Source: Pseudomonadota bacterium (GTDB lineage: Bacteria; Pseudomonadota; Gammaproteobacteria; Steroidobacterales; Steroidobacteraceae). From it: 20,915 bases of DNA. A program made the translations under genes and the position numbers. Positions 8,555 to 17,056 of the stretch are shown piece by piece. The stretch's first letter is position 1; each line of letters begins with the position of its first letter. A model generated the notes under the pieces. That model did not search any database, had not been told where the DNA came from, and saw only the letters and a program-made list of their open reading frames with translations. The stretch spans positions 1-20,915 of the forward strand of contig QGUX01000018.1 in NCBI GenBank assembly GCA_003242275.1, written 5' to 3'.

Positions 8555-9391
8555 CTAGCCGAAACGGCCGGTGATGTAGTCCTCGGTCAGCTTGTGCCGC
8601 GGATTGGTGAAGATGCGGTCGGTCTCCCCGACCTCCACCAGCTCGCCCAGGTGGAAGTAGGCAGTGCGCTGCGACACGCGCGCGGCCTGCTGCATGGAGT
8701 GGGTGACGATGACGATGGTGTAGCTCGCGCGCAGCTCGTCGATCAGGTCCTCGATGCGCGCGGTGGCGATGGGATCCAGCGCCGAGCAGGGCTCGTCCAT
8801 CAGGATCACCTCGGGATTGACCGCGATGGTGCGCGCGATGCACAGGCGCTGCTGCTGGCCGCCGGACAGGCTGGTGCCCGGGCTGTCGAGCCGGTCCTTC
8901 ACCTCCTCCCACAGCCCGGCACGCTGCAGGCTGGTGGTGACGATGTCGTCCAGTTCCACCCGGTCGGCGGCAAGGCCGTGGATGCGCGGCCCGTAGGCCA
9001 CGTTGTCATAGATGCTCTTGGGGAAGGGATTGGGCTTCTGGAACACCATGCCTACCCGGGCACGCAGCTGCACCACGTCCTGGCGGCGGTCATGGATGTC
9101 GCTGCCGTCCAGCTCGATGCGACCGGCCACCCGTGCGCCCTCGATGGTGTCGTTCATGCGGTTCAGGCACCTGAGGAAGGTCGACTTGCCGCAGCCGGAG
9201 GGGCCGATCATCGCCAGCACCTGGTTGCGCCCGATATCGATGTTCACGTCCTTGATGGCGTGCTTCTCCCCGTAGAACACATTGACGTCGCGCGCCTGGA
9301 TGAGCGGGTCATCCACGGTCACGCGCCCCACGGTCCTCGATGCGGGGTTCACCGGCAGGGGCTCGACCTTCTTCTGTGCTTCAGCGGGCAT
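8555..9391 (-). CDS. pstB: Phosphate ABC transporter ATP-binding protein
   Basis: PstB is the cytoplasmic ATPase that powers the PstSCAB high-affinity phosphate importer and takes part in Pho signalling through PhoU and PhoR. The 278-residue product shows Walker [10 protein letters not shown] from residue 63, a Q-loop in [10 protein letters not shown], the ABC signature LSGGQQQR from 175, Walker [14 protein letters not shown] from 195, and the switch histidine in VTHSM. These match the PstB subfamily closely. About 25 extra N-terminal residues precede the ABC domain. The ATG at 9391 has a GGAG site 6 bases upstream, and the gene lies 13 bases after pstA. It is the last gene of the pst operon, without the usual downstream phoU. 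Confidence 0.97.
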   Translation of the reverse strand: MPAEAQKKVEPLPVNPASRTVGRVTVDDPLIQARDVNVFYGEKHAIKDVNIDIGRNQVLAMIGPSGCGKSTFLRCLNRMNDTIEGARVAGRIELDGSDIHDRRQDVVQLRARVGMVFQKPNPFPKSIYDNVAYGPRIHGLAADRVELDDIVTTSLQRAGLWEEVKDRLDSPGTSLSGGQQQRLCIARTIAVNPEVILMDEPCSALDPIATARIEDLIDELRASYTIVIVTHSMQQAARVSQRTAYFHLGELVEVGETDRIFTNPRHKLTEDYITGRFG

Positions 9392-9404
9392 GCAATCTCC
9401 GGGG

Positions 9405-10694
9405 CTACCAGCGCCGCTGGTATCGGTTGCGCAGGACCACGGCGGTGACGTTCATCACGACCAGGAACAGGAGCAGCACCATGATGGCAGCGGAGGTGCG
9501 CTCGAGGAATGCACGCTCGGGGCTGTCGGCCCACAGGAATACCTGCACCGGCAACACGGTGGCCGGATCGGCCAGCGAGCGCGGCACGTCGACGATGAAG
9601 GCCACCATGCCGATCATCAGCAGCGGCGCGGTCTCGCCCAGCGCGCGCGCCATGCCGATGATGGTGCCGGTGAGCATGCCCGGCATGGCCAGCGGCAGCA
9701 CATGGTGCATGACCACCTGCAGCTTCGAGGCCCCCATGCCCAGCGCCGCCTCGCGGATGGACGGCGGCACGCCCTTCAGCGCCGCGCGGCCGGCGATGAT
9801 GATGGTGGGCAGGGTCAGCAGTGTCAGCACCAGGCCGCCCACCAGCGGCGCCGAGCGCGGCATGCCGAAGAAGTTCAGGAACACGGCCAGGCCCAGCAGG
9901 CCGAACACGATGGAGGGCACGGCGGCGAGGTTGTTGATGTTGATCTCGACCAGGTCGGTCCAGCGGTTGCGCGGCGCGAACTCCTCCAGGTAGATCGCGG
10001 CGGCCGCACCGATCGGGAATGACAGCAGCAGCGTCACGCCCAGCGTCAGCAGCGAACCCGCCACGGCGCCGAGCACGCCGGCTTCCTCCGGATCGCGCGA
10101 ATCGCCATTGGTGAAGAAGGCGGTGTTGAACGCCAGGCGCAGCTGGCCGCGTTCCACCAGCGCGTCGATCCAGCCGACCTGCGCGTCGGTGAGCACGCGG
10201 TCTTCCTCCGGCAGGCTGCGGTCGATGTGCCCCTTCAAGAGCTGGTCCACGTCCGCCCTCGCCCGCAAAGCCACGCGCTCGCGCGTGCCGATCAGAAGCG
10301 GGTCGGCCTGCACGCGGTGCTGCAGGCGGAACGGCGCAGCGCTGCCCACCAGCGCATACAGCGAGCGCAGCTCCCGCCGCCCTTCCACTTCCGGGAAAAG
10401 CTCGCGCAGGGAGGCACGGACCAGGGCGTTGTAATCGGCAGTGGCCAGCACGTCCGGATCGCGCCGGCCCTCAGGATCGATGACTGCCGGGTCGTAGAAG
10501 ATGTCGAGCACCACCTCGGCCTGCCGGAAGGCGGAGATGCCCTGGCCGAAGATGCTGGCGAACAGGAACAGGACCGCCGACAGGCCCAGCAGCACCGCCG
10601 CCAGGCCACAGGAACGGAAGCGGCGCTCGGCTCGATAACGGCGCTTCAGGCCCCGCTCCACCAGCTCGCGGGTGCGCTCATGCGACCTATTCAT
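9405..10694 (-). CDS. pstA: Phosphate ABC transporter permease PstA (long form)
   Basis: This is one of the two inner-membrane channel subunits of the phosphate importer. The 429-residue product is well above E. coli PstA (296). It has a basic N-terminus, one membrane segment near residues 28-50 and a periplasmic-looking insert of roughly 150 residues. The permease domain follows from about 205, with the EAA-type cytoplasmic loop [21 protein letters not shown] near 314-334 that contacts PstB. The insert resembles the N-terminal domain (DUF3333) known from long PstA proteins of alphaproteobacteria and some gammaproteobacteria; I assign this from memory of the family layout. The start overlaps the pstC stop by 8 bases, indicating translational coupling. 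Confidence 0.93.
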   Translation of the reverse strand: MNRSHERTRELVERGLKRRYRAERRFRSCGLAAVLLGLSAVLFLFASIFGQGISAFRQAEVVLDIFYDPAVIDPEGRRDPDVLATADYNALVRASLRELFPEVEGRRELRSLYALVGSAAPFRLQHRVQADPLLIGTRERVALRARADVDQLLKGHIDRSLPEEDRVLTDAQVGWIDALVERGQLRLAFNTAFFTNGDSRDPEEAGVLGAVAGSLLTLGVTLLLSFPIGAAAAIYLEEFAPRNRWTDLVEININNLAAVPSIVFGLLGLAVFLNFFGMPRSAPLVGGLVLTLLTLPTIIIAGRAALKGVPPSIREAALGMGASKLQVVMHHVLPLAMPGMLTGTIIGMARALGETAPLLMIGMVAFIVDVPRSLADPATVLPVQVFLWADSPERAFLERTSAAIMVLLLFLVVMNVTAVVLRNRYQRRW

Positions 10695-12072
10695 ACTGCT
10701 CCCGGTACCTGCGCACCACGTACAGCGCGATCACGTTCAGCACCAGCGTGGTGATGAACAGCATCAGCCCGAGGGCGAAGGCGGCCAGCGTCTTCGGGCT
10801 GTCGAACTCCTGGTCGCCGGTAAGCAGCGTGACGATCTGAACCGTCACCGTGGTCACCGCCTGCAGCGGATTGGCGGTGAGGTTGGCCGCCAGCCCCGCC
10901 GCCATCACCACGATCATGGTCTCGCCAATGGCGCGCGACACGGCCAGCAGCACGCCGCCGACGATTCCGGGCAGCGCCGCGGGCAGCACCACCTGGCGGA
11001 TGGCTTCCGAGCGCGTGGCGCCCAGCGCATAGGCGCCGTCGCGCAGCGACTGCGGCACGGCGCAGATCATGTCGTCGGCCAGCGAGGAGACGAAGGGAAT
11101 GATCATCACGCCCATCACCAGTCCCGCCGCCAGCGCGCTCCCGGAGGCGACATCCAGCCCCACCGACTCGCCGAAGGCACGCAGCGCCGGCCCGACCGTC
11201 AGCGCGGCGAAGAAGCCGTACACCACGGTGGGGATGCCGGCCAGGACCTCCAGCATTGGTTTTGCCCAGGCGCGGAAACGCCGGCCCGCGTACTCGGCGA
11301 GGTAGATGGCCGAGAACAGCCCGACGGGAACGGCGATCAGCATGGCGATGCCCGCGATCATCAGCGTGCCCAGGAACAGCGGCACCGCACCGAAGCGGCC
11401 CTCCGAGGCCACCTGGTCCGCGCGCATCGCCGTCTGCGGGCTCCACTCCAGCCCGAACAGGAACTCGGTCACCGGCACGGCGCGGAAGAACAGGAAGGAT
11501 TCGTACACCACCGACGCCACGATGCCCGCCGTGACGAACACCGCCAGCGAGGCGCAGGCCAGCAGCAGCGTCTCGCCGGTCTTCTCCACGGCGTTGCGGG
11601 CGCGCAGCTCCGGCGAGATTCTCACCCGCACCACCAGGATGGCCAGCACGCCCAGCGCCAGCACCACGCCGGCGAGCGCCAGCCGCGCGGTGGATTGCAG
11701 CCGCGCGTAGTGCGCCGCGGCGGCGCGCACCCCGGGCTCGGCCAGCCCGGCCGGCACAGCGCCGGAGAGCACGTTGCGCACGTCGTTGACCAGCAGGCCC
11801 AGCGCGACCGGGTCGGCGGGCGCCGCCTCGCCCATGCCGGCCACCACCAGGCTGCCGAGGATGCGCTCCTCGAGGGCCAGCCATGCCACCAGCACCACAA
11901 GGCAGGGCAGCGCGCACCACAGCGCTGCCAGCAGGCCGTAGTAGCTGGGAAGCGAGTGCAGGCGGCGGATCCCGCGCCCGCCGCCGACGGTGGCCAGCGC
12001 GCGGTACTTGCCCAGCAGGTAGCCGAGCACCGCCATCGCAGCAACCAGCAGGAGCAATGCGCCGGTGGACAT
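10687..12072 (-). CDS. pstC: Phosphate ABC transporter permease PstC (long form)
   Basis: This is the partner channel subunit of PstA in the inner membrane. The 461-residue product is longer than E. coli PstC (319). The extra N-terminal region (about residues 1-160) contains hydrophobic segments near 4-21, 46-67 and 130-150 and is typical of long PstC proteins (DUF3708-like). The core permease starts near residue 165, includes LAEYAGRRFR...KPMLEVLAGIPTVVYGFFA around 258-289, and carries an EAA loop with YALGATRSEAIRQVVLP near 348-364 for docking to PstB. The ATG at 12072 is 12 bases after the pstS stop, with only a weak ribosome-binding site. Confidence 0.93.
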   Translation of the reverse strand: MSTGALLLLVAAMAVLGYLLGKYRALATVGGGRGIRRLHSLPSYYGLLAALWCALPCLVVLVAWLALEERILGSLVVAGMGEAAPADPVALGLLVNDVRNVLSGAVPAGLAEPGVRAAAAHYARLQSTARLALAGVVLALGVLAILVVRVRISPELRARNAVEKTGETLLLACASLAVFVTAGIVASVVYESFLFFRAVPVTEFLFGLEWSPQTAMRADQVASEGRFGAVPLFLGTLMIAGIAMLIAVPVGLFSAIYLAEYAGRRFRAWAKPMLEVLAGIPTVVYGFFAALTVGPALRAFGESVGLDVASGSALAAGLVMGVMIIPFVSSLADDMICAVPQSLRDGAYALGATRSEAIRQVVLPAALPGIVGGVLLAVSRAIGETMIVVMAAGLAANLTANPLQAVTTVTVQIVTLLTGDQEFDSPKTLAAFALGLMLFITTLVLNVIALYVVRRYREQYE

Positions 12073-12084
12073 GCCGTTGCAGGA

Positions 12085-13143
12085 CTACCGGCCGCGGTCC
12101 GCGGGCTTCACCCGCCCGAGCACCTCGCTGCGCACGGCTGCGAGTTCCTCGGCCGGCAGCGGCACCAGCCCCCTCTCGGAGAGGTAGCCCTCCTCCCCCG
12201 CGGCACGCGCGCTGACGTACTCCAGCACGAACTCGCGCAGCCCGGGGATCACGCCCATGTGTGCGCCCTTCACGTACAGGTACAGCGGCCGCGACAGCGG
12301 GTAGCGGGAAGCGGCGATGTCCTGGAAGGTCGGGGCCACGCCGTCGATCGCCGCGCCCTGGATCTGGCTGATGTTCTCCTCCAGGAAACTGAATCCGAAG
12401 ATCCCCAGCGCCCGGGGACTGGCCTGGAGCTTCTGCACGATCAGGTTGTCGTTCTCGCCGGCCTCGATGTACGCCCCGTCCGCCCGCACCGCGTGGCAGA
12501 GCTGGCGGAACTGCTGCTCGTCACGCGTCTTGAGCTCCCGGATGAAGGCATGGGCCGAGCAGCCGGGTTCCATCACCAGCTCGAGGAAGGCGTCGCGCGT
12601 GCCCGAGGTGGGCGGCGGCCCCAGCACCTCGATGCGGTGGTCCGGCAGCGCCGGGTCGATCTGGTTCCACGTCCGGTACGGGTTGTCAATGAACGCGCCC
12701 TCCCGGGCCGGGTCCGGCACCCGGCGGGCCAGCGCCAGGTAGAGCTGCTGGCGGGAGAGGCCCGGAGGCTTGCCCTTCTTGGAGCCGGCCACGACAATTC
12801 CGTCGTAGCCCACTTTCACTTCGATGATGTCCCTCACCCCAGCCTTCGCGCATGCGTCGATCTCGCTCTGCTTGATCGGGCGCGAGGCATTGACCGCGTC
12901 AGGATGCTGAATTCCCACCCCGCCGCAGAACAGCTTGATGCCTCCGCCGGTGCCGGTGCTCTCCACCTTGGGCGTCCTGAAGCGCGTGGCGCGGCCGAAC
13001 TGCTCGGCCACCGTGGTGGTGAAGGGATAGACCGTCGAGGATCCCACCACCGAGACGTAGTCGCGGCTCCGCGCCGCCGCCGCCATTGGCAGGGCCACGA
13101 GGCCGGCCAGCACCAGGGCACAGGCGGCTGTCTTGGGGGGCAT
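12085..13143 (-). CDS. pstS: Periplasmic phosphate-binding protein
   Basis: PstS captures inorganic phosphate in the periplasm and delivers it to PstCA. From the ATG at 13143 the product has 352 residues. It starts with a Sec signal peptide (PPK, then the hydrophobic stretch CALVLAGLVALPM, and an AAAAR cleavage region near residues 21-25). Phosphate-contact motifs follow: VGSSTVYPF (33-41), STGTGGGIKLFC (62-73), NASRPI (85-90) and PPTSGTRDAF (177-186). Cysteines at 73 and 97 could form a disulfide. The frame is open for 14 codons upstream, but the chosen ATG has GAGGAG 8 bases before it and places the signal peptide correctly. It is the first gene of the pst operon, behind a Pho-box-like promoter. 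Confidence 0.94.
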   Translation of the reverse strand: MPPKTAACALVLAGLVALPMAAAARSRDYVSVVGSSTVYPFTTTVAEQFGRATRFRTPKVESTGTGGGIKLFCGGVGIQHPDAVNASRPIKQSEIDACAKAGVRDIIEVKVGYDGIVVAGSKKGKPPGLSRQQLYLALARRVPDPAREGAFIDNPYRTWNQIDPALPDHRIEVLGPPPTSGTRDAFLELVMEPGCSAHAFIRELKTRDEQQFRQLCHAVRADGAYIEAGENDNLIVQKLQASPRALGIFGFSFLEENISQIQGAAIDGVAPTFQDIAASRYPLSRPLYLYVKGAHMGVIPGLREFVLEYVSARAAGEEGYLSERGLVPLPAEELAAVRSEVLGRVKPADRGR

Positions 13144-13193
13144 GCTCGTCACTCCTCGGCATCGGCCCGGGGCGCGGGCGGGCACTGGCGCCC

Positions 13194-13236
13194 AATTTAC
13201 GAAGCGGACATTACAGTCCTGTTGCAGCCTGTAACA
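13194..13236 (-). promoter_or_regulatory. Pho-box promoter of pstSCAB
   Basis: On the minus strand, CTGCAACAGGACTGTAAT (13210-13227) fits the PhoB-box layout of two 7-base CTG-type repeats separated by 4 bases (period 11). A related TGTTACAGG (13228-13236) lies immediately upstream. A -10-like TAAATT (13194-13199) follows the box after 10 bases, the spacing expected when PhoB replaces the -35 contact. Transcription would begin near 13187, about 44 bases before the pstS ATG. The position ahead of pstS strongly supports the call. Confidence 0.75.
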
Positions 13237-13323
13237 TTCGCGGCAGGCGCGACAAGTGCTTGATCTTTCGGGACCCGCCCCTGGCGGGCGTCGGGCAATT
13301 GGCCTTCAGGAGCCGGCACCACA

Positions 13324-14457
13324 TTGCACAAGTCTGACACCCTGCTGCTGACGCAGGAACTCATCTCGCGTCCCTCGGTCACCCCCACGGACCACGGCTG
13401 CCAGCAGCTCATGATGGAGCGGCTGGCAGCGGTCGGGTTCCACAACGAGCCGCTGAACTACGGCAGCGTGCAGAACTTCTGGTCCAGGCGCGGCAACGGC
13501 GGCCCGGTGCTGTGCTTCGCCGGCCACACCGACGTGGTGCCCACCGGCCCGCTGGAGGAGTGGAAGACCGACCCCTTCAAGCCCACCATCATCGACGGCC
13601 GCCTGTACGGCCGCGGCGCGGCGGACATGAAGAGCGGGCTGGCGGCCATGGTCACGGCCGTGGAGGCCTTCGTGCGCGAGTGCCCGGACCACAAGGGCAC
13701 CATCGCCTTCCTGATCACCAGCGACGAGGAAGGCCCGTCGGTGGACGGCACCAAGCGCGTGGTGGAGGAACTGAAGGCGCGCGGCGAGCGCATCGACTGG
13801 TGCATCGTGGGCGAGCCCTCCAGCGAGAAGCGCGTGGGCGACACCATCAAGATCGGACGGCGCGGCTCCTACAGCGGCCGGCTGACCGTGCACGGGGTGC
13901 AGGGCCACGTGGCCTACCCGCAGCTGGCGGTGAACCCGGTGCACACCTTCGCCCCGGCACTGGCCGAGCTGACCCGGCACGAGTGGGACAAGGGCAACGA
14001 GCACTTCGAGCCCACCACCTTCCAGATCTCGAACATGAACGCCGGCACCGGCGCGCCGAACGTGATCCCGGGCGAGCTCAAGGCGCGCTTCAACCTGCGC
14101 TACAACACCGAGCAGACCCAGGAGAAGCTGCGCCGCACCGTAGAGGAGATCCTCGACCGCCACGGGGTGAAGTACACCATCGACTGGTATGTGTCGGGCG
14201 AGCCCTTCTACACCCCGCCCGGTCCGCTGTCGGACGCGGTGTGCGCGGCGGTGGAGAAGGTCACGGGGGCCAGGCCGGTCATGTCCACCGGCGGTGGCAC
14301 CTCCGACGGGCGCTTCATCGCCAAGCTGGGCACCAAGGTGGTGGAACTGGGCGTATGCAACGCCACCATCCACAAGGTCAATGAATCGGTGGATATCGCC
14401 GAGATCGATACCCTGCACCAGCTCTACCTGGAGACGCTGCGCCGCCTGCTGGGCTGA
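13324..14457 (+). CDS. dapE: Succinyl-diaminopimelate desuccinylase
   Basis: DapE hydrolyses N-succinyl-LL-DAP to LL-DAP and succinate. It is a cytoplasmic di-zinc M20-family hydrolase essential for lysine and peptidoglycan precursors. The 377-residue product is collinear with E. coli DapE (375). Zinc ligands and the catalytic pair are visible: His68 and Asp70 (GHTDVV), Asp101 (GAADMKSG), Glu135-Glu136 (SDEE), Glu164 (GEPSS) and His350 (NATIHK). The start is a TTG at 13324; no in-frame ATG or GTG nearby fits the family, and AGGAG lies 11 bases upstream, a slightly long spacing. The gene is isolated between the divergent pst operon and the convergent pho operon. A 6-bp hairpin (13274-13288) lies in its upstream region; its role is unknown. 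Confidence 0.96.
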   Translation: MHKSDTLLLTQELISRPSVTPTDHGCQQLMMERLAAVGFHNEPLNYGSVQNFWSRRGNGGPVLCFAGHTDVVPTGPLEEWKTDPFKPTIIDGRLYGRGAADMKSGLAAMVTAVEAFVRECPDHKGTIAFLITSDEEGPSVDGTKRVVEELKARGERIDWCIVGEPSSEKRVGDTIKIGRRGSYSGRLTVHGVQGHVAYPQLAVNPVHTFAPALAELTRHEWDKGNEHFEPTTFQISNMNAGTGAPNVIPGELKARFNLRYNTEQTQEKLRRTVEEILDRHGVKYTIDWYVSGEPFYTPPGPLSDAVCAAVEKVTGARPVMSTGGGTSDGRFIAKLGTKVVELGVCNATIHKVNESVDIAEIDTLHQLYLETLRRLLG

Positions 14458-14472
14458 GCGGCGCCCTCTTCC

Positions 14473-14997
14473 TCAGGCCGGCGCGCGGCGCGCCGGCCAG
14501 TTCACCAGGATCCCCAGCGCGCCCAGCGCCAGCGACCAGATCAGCACCCAGGCGGGCATGGCCAGGCCCAGGAAGGTCCAGTCGATGTTGGCGCAGTCAC
14601 CCGGCGCGGTGAGCACCTTGCGGATCACCTCGAACAGCGGATTGATCTCCAGCATCCACTCCAGCGAGGCACCGCAGGAGGCATAGGTGCCCGGCGGCTG
14701 CGCCTGCACGTAGACGTGGCGGCCGGAAACCCCGGCGGCGATGGCCGTGGTCAGCACCACCAGCGCGACGGCCGTGAACGAGGCCCAGCGCCGGCGGGCA
14801 AGGGCCAGCACGGCCGACACCAGCAGCGCCACGCCCATGGCCACCACGCCCACGCGCTGGAACATGCACAGCGGACAAGGCTCGTAGCCCAGCACCTTCT
14901 CGGCGTACAGGGCATATCCCAGCAGCGCGAAACAGGCCAGCCCCGCCGCCACGTTGACCGCCACGCGACGGGCGCGCAGCGCATTGATCAGACTCAT
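14473..14997 (-). CDS. dsbB: Disulfide bond formation protein B
   Basis: DsbB is an inner-membrane quinone reductase that reoxidises periplasmic DsbA. The 174-residue product has four hydrophobic segments (about 13-31, 48-67, 72-90 and 145-166). It contains the redox pair Cys41-Pro-Leu-Cys44, with Arg48 in the same position as the quinone-linked arginine of E. coli DsbB, and the second pair Cys108/Cys135 in the periplasmic loop. All four catalytic cysteines are intact. The ATG at 14997 is three bases after the phoU stop (TGA-TTG-ATG), so dsbB is probably the last cistron of the phoBR-phoU operon. Its last codons are part of a long GC palindrome next to the convergent dapE end. Confidence 0.95.
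   Translation of the reverse strand: MSLINALRARRVAVNVAAGLACFALLGYALYAEKVLGYEPCPLCMFQRVGVVAMGVALLVSAVLALARRRWASFTAVALVVLTTAIAAGVSGRHVYVQAQPPGTYASCGASLEWMLEINPLFEVIRKVLTAPGDCANIDWTFLGLAMPAWVLIWSLALGALGILVNWPARRAPA
14476..14498. repeat. 23-bp GC palindrome at the dapE/dsbB convergent junction
   Basis: Positions 14476-14486 and 14488-14498 are perfect 11-base reverse complements around a single central G; the arm begins GGCCGGCGCGC. The palindrome lies within the last codons of dsbB and 18 bases after the dapE stop. It could form a very stable hairpin in either transcript and may limit read-through from dapE, but there is no T tract on either side, so it is not a canonical terminator. Confidence 0.6.
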
Positions 14998-15000
14998 CAA

Positions 15001-15723
15001 TCAGGCCCCCGGTCCGCGCAGATGGCGCTCGATCTCCTCGAAGCGAGTATGGCGCACATCCTTGCCGTGCACCATGTAGATCACGTACTCGCAGATGTTC
15101 TTGGCGTGGTCGCCGACGCGCTCCAGCGCGCGCACGATCCACATCACCTCCAGCGCCCGGCGGATGTTGCGCGGGTCCTCCATCATGAAGGTGATGGCCT
15201 GGCGCTGGATGGATTCGTACTCCTCGTCGACGCTGTCGTCGCGGCGGGCCACGTCCAGCGCCGCCACCGCGTCCAGGCGCGCGAAGGCGTCCAGCGCATC
15301 GTGCAGCATCTGCGAGACGATGCGGCCCATGTGCTTGATCTCGCGGTACTTGTTCTCGGGCCGCTCCATGCTCGCCAGGCGCGAGGCGATGGTGCCGATC
15401 TTCTCGGCCTCGTCGCCGATGCGCTCCAGGTCGGTGATGGTCTTGATGACGGCCACGACCAGCCGCAGGTCCCCGGCCGCGGGGCTGCGCGTGGCGAGGA
15501 TGCGGCTGCACTCCTCGTCGATGGCCACCTCCAGGGCATTGACCTTCAGGTCCTCGCCGGCGATGGACTCCCCGAGCGAGCTGTCCCCCTCGATCACCGA
15601 GGTGATGGCCTTGCCGAGCACTTCCTCGACCAGCCCCCCCATCTCCAGCACGCGGGTGCGTACGCGCTCGAGCTCCTCATTGAACCGGCGCGATATGTGA
15701 TGGGAGAGGTCCGCGGTTTCCAT
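15001..15723 (-). CDS. phoU: Phosphate signalling/transport regulator PhoU
   Basis: PhoU is a peripheral cytoplasmic protein that links the Pst transporter to PhoR and represses the Pho regulon when phosphate is plentiful. The 240-residue, all-helical product contains the two repeated PhoU helical bundles, with the conserved metal-binding-type motifs DLERIGDEAEKI (about 103-115 in the protein) and its counterpart ALERVGDHAKNI in the second half. The ATG at 15723 has GGAGG 6 bases upstream; a possible upstream GTG at 15741 is less well supported. The first 47 bases overlap the 3' end of phoR in another frame. Here phoU is grouped with phoBR and dsbB, not at the end of the pst operon as in E. 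coli. Confidence 0.96.
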   Translation of the reverse strand: METADLSHHISRRFNEELERVRTRVLEMGGLVEEVLGKAITSVIEGDSSLGESIAGEDLKVNALEVAIDEECSRILATRSPAAGDLRLVVAVIKTITDLERIGDEAEKIGTIASRLASMERPENKYREIKHMGRIVSQMLHDALDAFARLDAVAALDVARRDDSVDEEYESIQRQAITFMMEDPRNIRRALEVMWIVRALERVGDHAKNICEYVIYMVHGKDVRHTRFEEIERHLRGPGA

Positions 15724-17056
15724 TCGATTCCTCCGATGCACCGGAAAGTCTATCCCCGCCTCCGGCCTTGATCACGCGGCGCGGCGGGAACACGCAGGTG
15801 AACGTGCTGCCACGGCCCGGCTCGCTGGCCACTTCGAGCACGGCGCCATGGTGCTGCAGCACGTGCTTGACGATGGCCAGCCCCAGGCCGGTACCACCCG
15901 CGGCACGCGCACGGCCCGGATCCACGCGGTAGAAGCGCTCGGTCAGTCGCGGCAGGTGTTCCGCGGCAATGCCCGGGCCGGTGTCCACGACCTCGACACG
16001 GCCCCGGCCCTGCTCGTCCAGCCGCCAGCGGATGAGCACGCGGCCGGATGCCGGGGTGTACTTGGCGGCATTGTCGACCAGATTGGAGAAGGCCGAGGTC
16101 AACTCCACCTCGTCACCGGCCAGCTTCGCGCCGGTGGCCAGTTCGAGACTGACCTCGGGATGCACCGGGCGGGCCAGCACCTCCTTGCGCAGCAGCGCCA
16201 GCAGGGCGGCCACGTCCACCGGCGAATGGCCGGCCTCGCCGGCCAGCGCATCCAGCTTCGAGAGATCGAGCAGGTCGTTGACGATGCCGTTCATGCGTTG
16301 CGCCTGGCGCTGCATCTCGGCCATCGGCGGGCGCAGTGACGGATCCAGGGTTTCATCCTGCAGCAAGGTTTCCAGGTAGCCCGTCATCACGGTCAATGGC
16401 GAACGCAGCTCGTGCGAGGCATTGGCGACGAAATCCTTGCGCATGGATTCCAGCGCCACCTGCTGCGACACGTCCCGCACCAGCACCAGCTGCTGCGCGC
16501 CACCGAACGACACCACCTGCAGCGACAGGTACAGGCGCAGCTCGCCACCGCGCGCCACCACCAGGGGCTCGGCGAAGTCGCGCTTGCCCAGGTAACGCGC
16601 CAGCGCCGGGTCGCGCACCAGGTTCATGAGGCGGATGCCCAGGTCCACCTTGCGCCGCAGGCCGAGAAGTTCGCCGGCCTTGCGGTTGAACCAGAGGATC
16701 TCCCACTGGTCATTCAGCACCAGCACGCCATCGGGCATGGCGGCCGTGGAGCGCCGCAGCTCGCGGAACACGTCCAGCAGCCGCTGCTTGTGGAAACGCT
16801 TGCGCCGGTGCAGGCGCACCACGCGCGCGACCACGTCGCCCCACAGGCCGGTCGCGTCGGGCGGATCGCGGCGACTGCGCTCGCGCAGCCAGCGGTCGAG
16901 CCAGTAGAGATTGAGCAGCTGCCAGGCCAGCATGCCTGCCAGCGCGAGCGCAATGCCCGCCCATACCCGGCCCAGCAGCCACCCCAGCACCACGCCTGCA
17001 GCCAGCGTGGCCCCTACCCGCCCGGCCAGGAACCCGACGGCATTGCGATCCCTCAC
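15677..17056 (-). CDS. phoR: Phosphate regulon sensor histidine kinase
   Basis: PhoR is the membrane-bound sensor kinase that phosphorylates PhoB under phosphate limitation. From a GTG at 17056 the product has 459 residues. It has two N-terminal membrane segments (about 8-28 and 31-52) with almost no periplasmic loop and a charged linker. A PAS-like region lies around 100-200, the phospho-acceptor His215 in [14 protein letters not shown], the N-box [10 protein letters not shown] near 325, and the ATP-binding motifs VDTGPGI and GGTGLGLAI. The GTG overlaps the phoB stop as GTGA (4 bases), so coupling is likely. Beyond the kinase core there is a tail of about 30 residues rich in Gly, Ser and Asn; its 3' part is read in a different frame from the start of phoU. 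Confidence 0.95.
   Translation of the reverse strand: MRDRNAVGFLAGRVGATLAAGVVLGWLLGRVWAGIALALAGMLAWQLLNLYWLDRWLRERSRRDPPDATGLWGDVVARVVRLHRRKRFHKQRLLDVFRELRRSTAAMPDGVLVLNDQWEILWFNRKAGELLGLRRKVDLGIRLMNLVRDPALARYLGKRDFAEPLVVARGGELRLYLSLQVVSFGGAQQLVLVRDVSQQVALESMRKDFVANASHELRSPLTVMTGYLETLLQDETLDPSLRPPMAEMQRQAQRMNGIVNDLLDLSKLDALAGEAGHSPVDVAALLALLRKEVLARPVHPEVSLELATGAKLAGDEVELTSAFSNLVDNAAKYTPASGRVLIRWRLDEQGRGRVEVVDTGPGIAAEHLPRLTERFYRVDPGRARAAGGTGLGLAIVKHVLQHHGAVLEVASEPGRGSTFTCVFPPRRVIKAGGGDRLSGASEESNGNRGPLPSHIAPVQ

Noticed and set aside
10672..13263. An 863-codon plus-strand frame opposite pstA-pstC-pstS
   Set aside because: It spans three well-supported minus-strand genes and their junctions, is rich in His/Arg/Gln/Gly, and shows no domain.
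13274..13288. Small hairpin upstream of dapE as a terminator
   Set aside because: It has a 6-bp stem, a 3-base loop and no T tract, and no gene on the plus strand ends before it.
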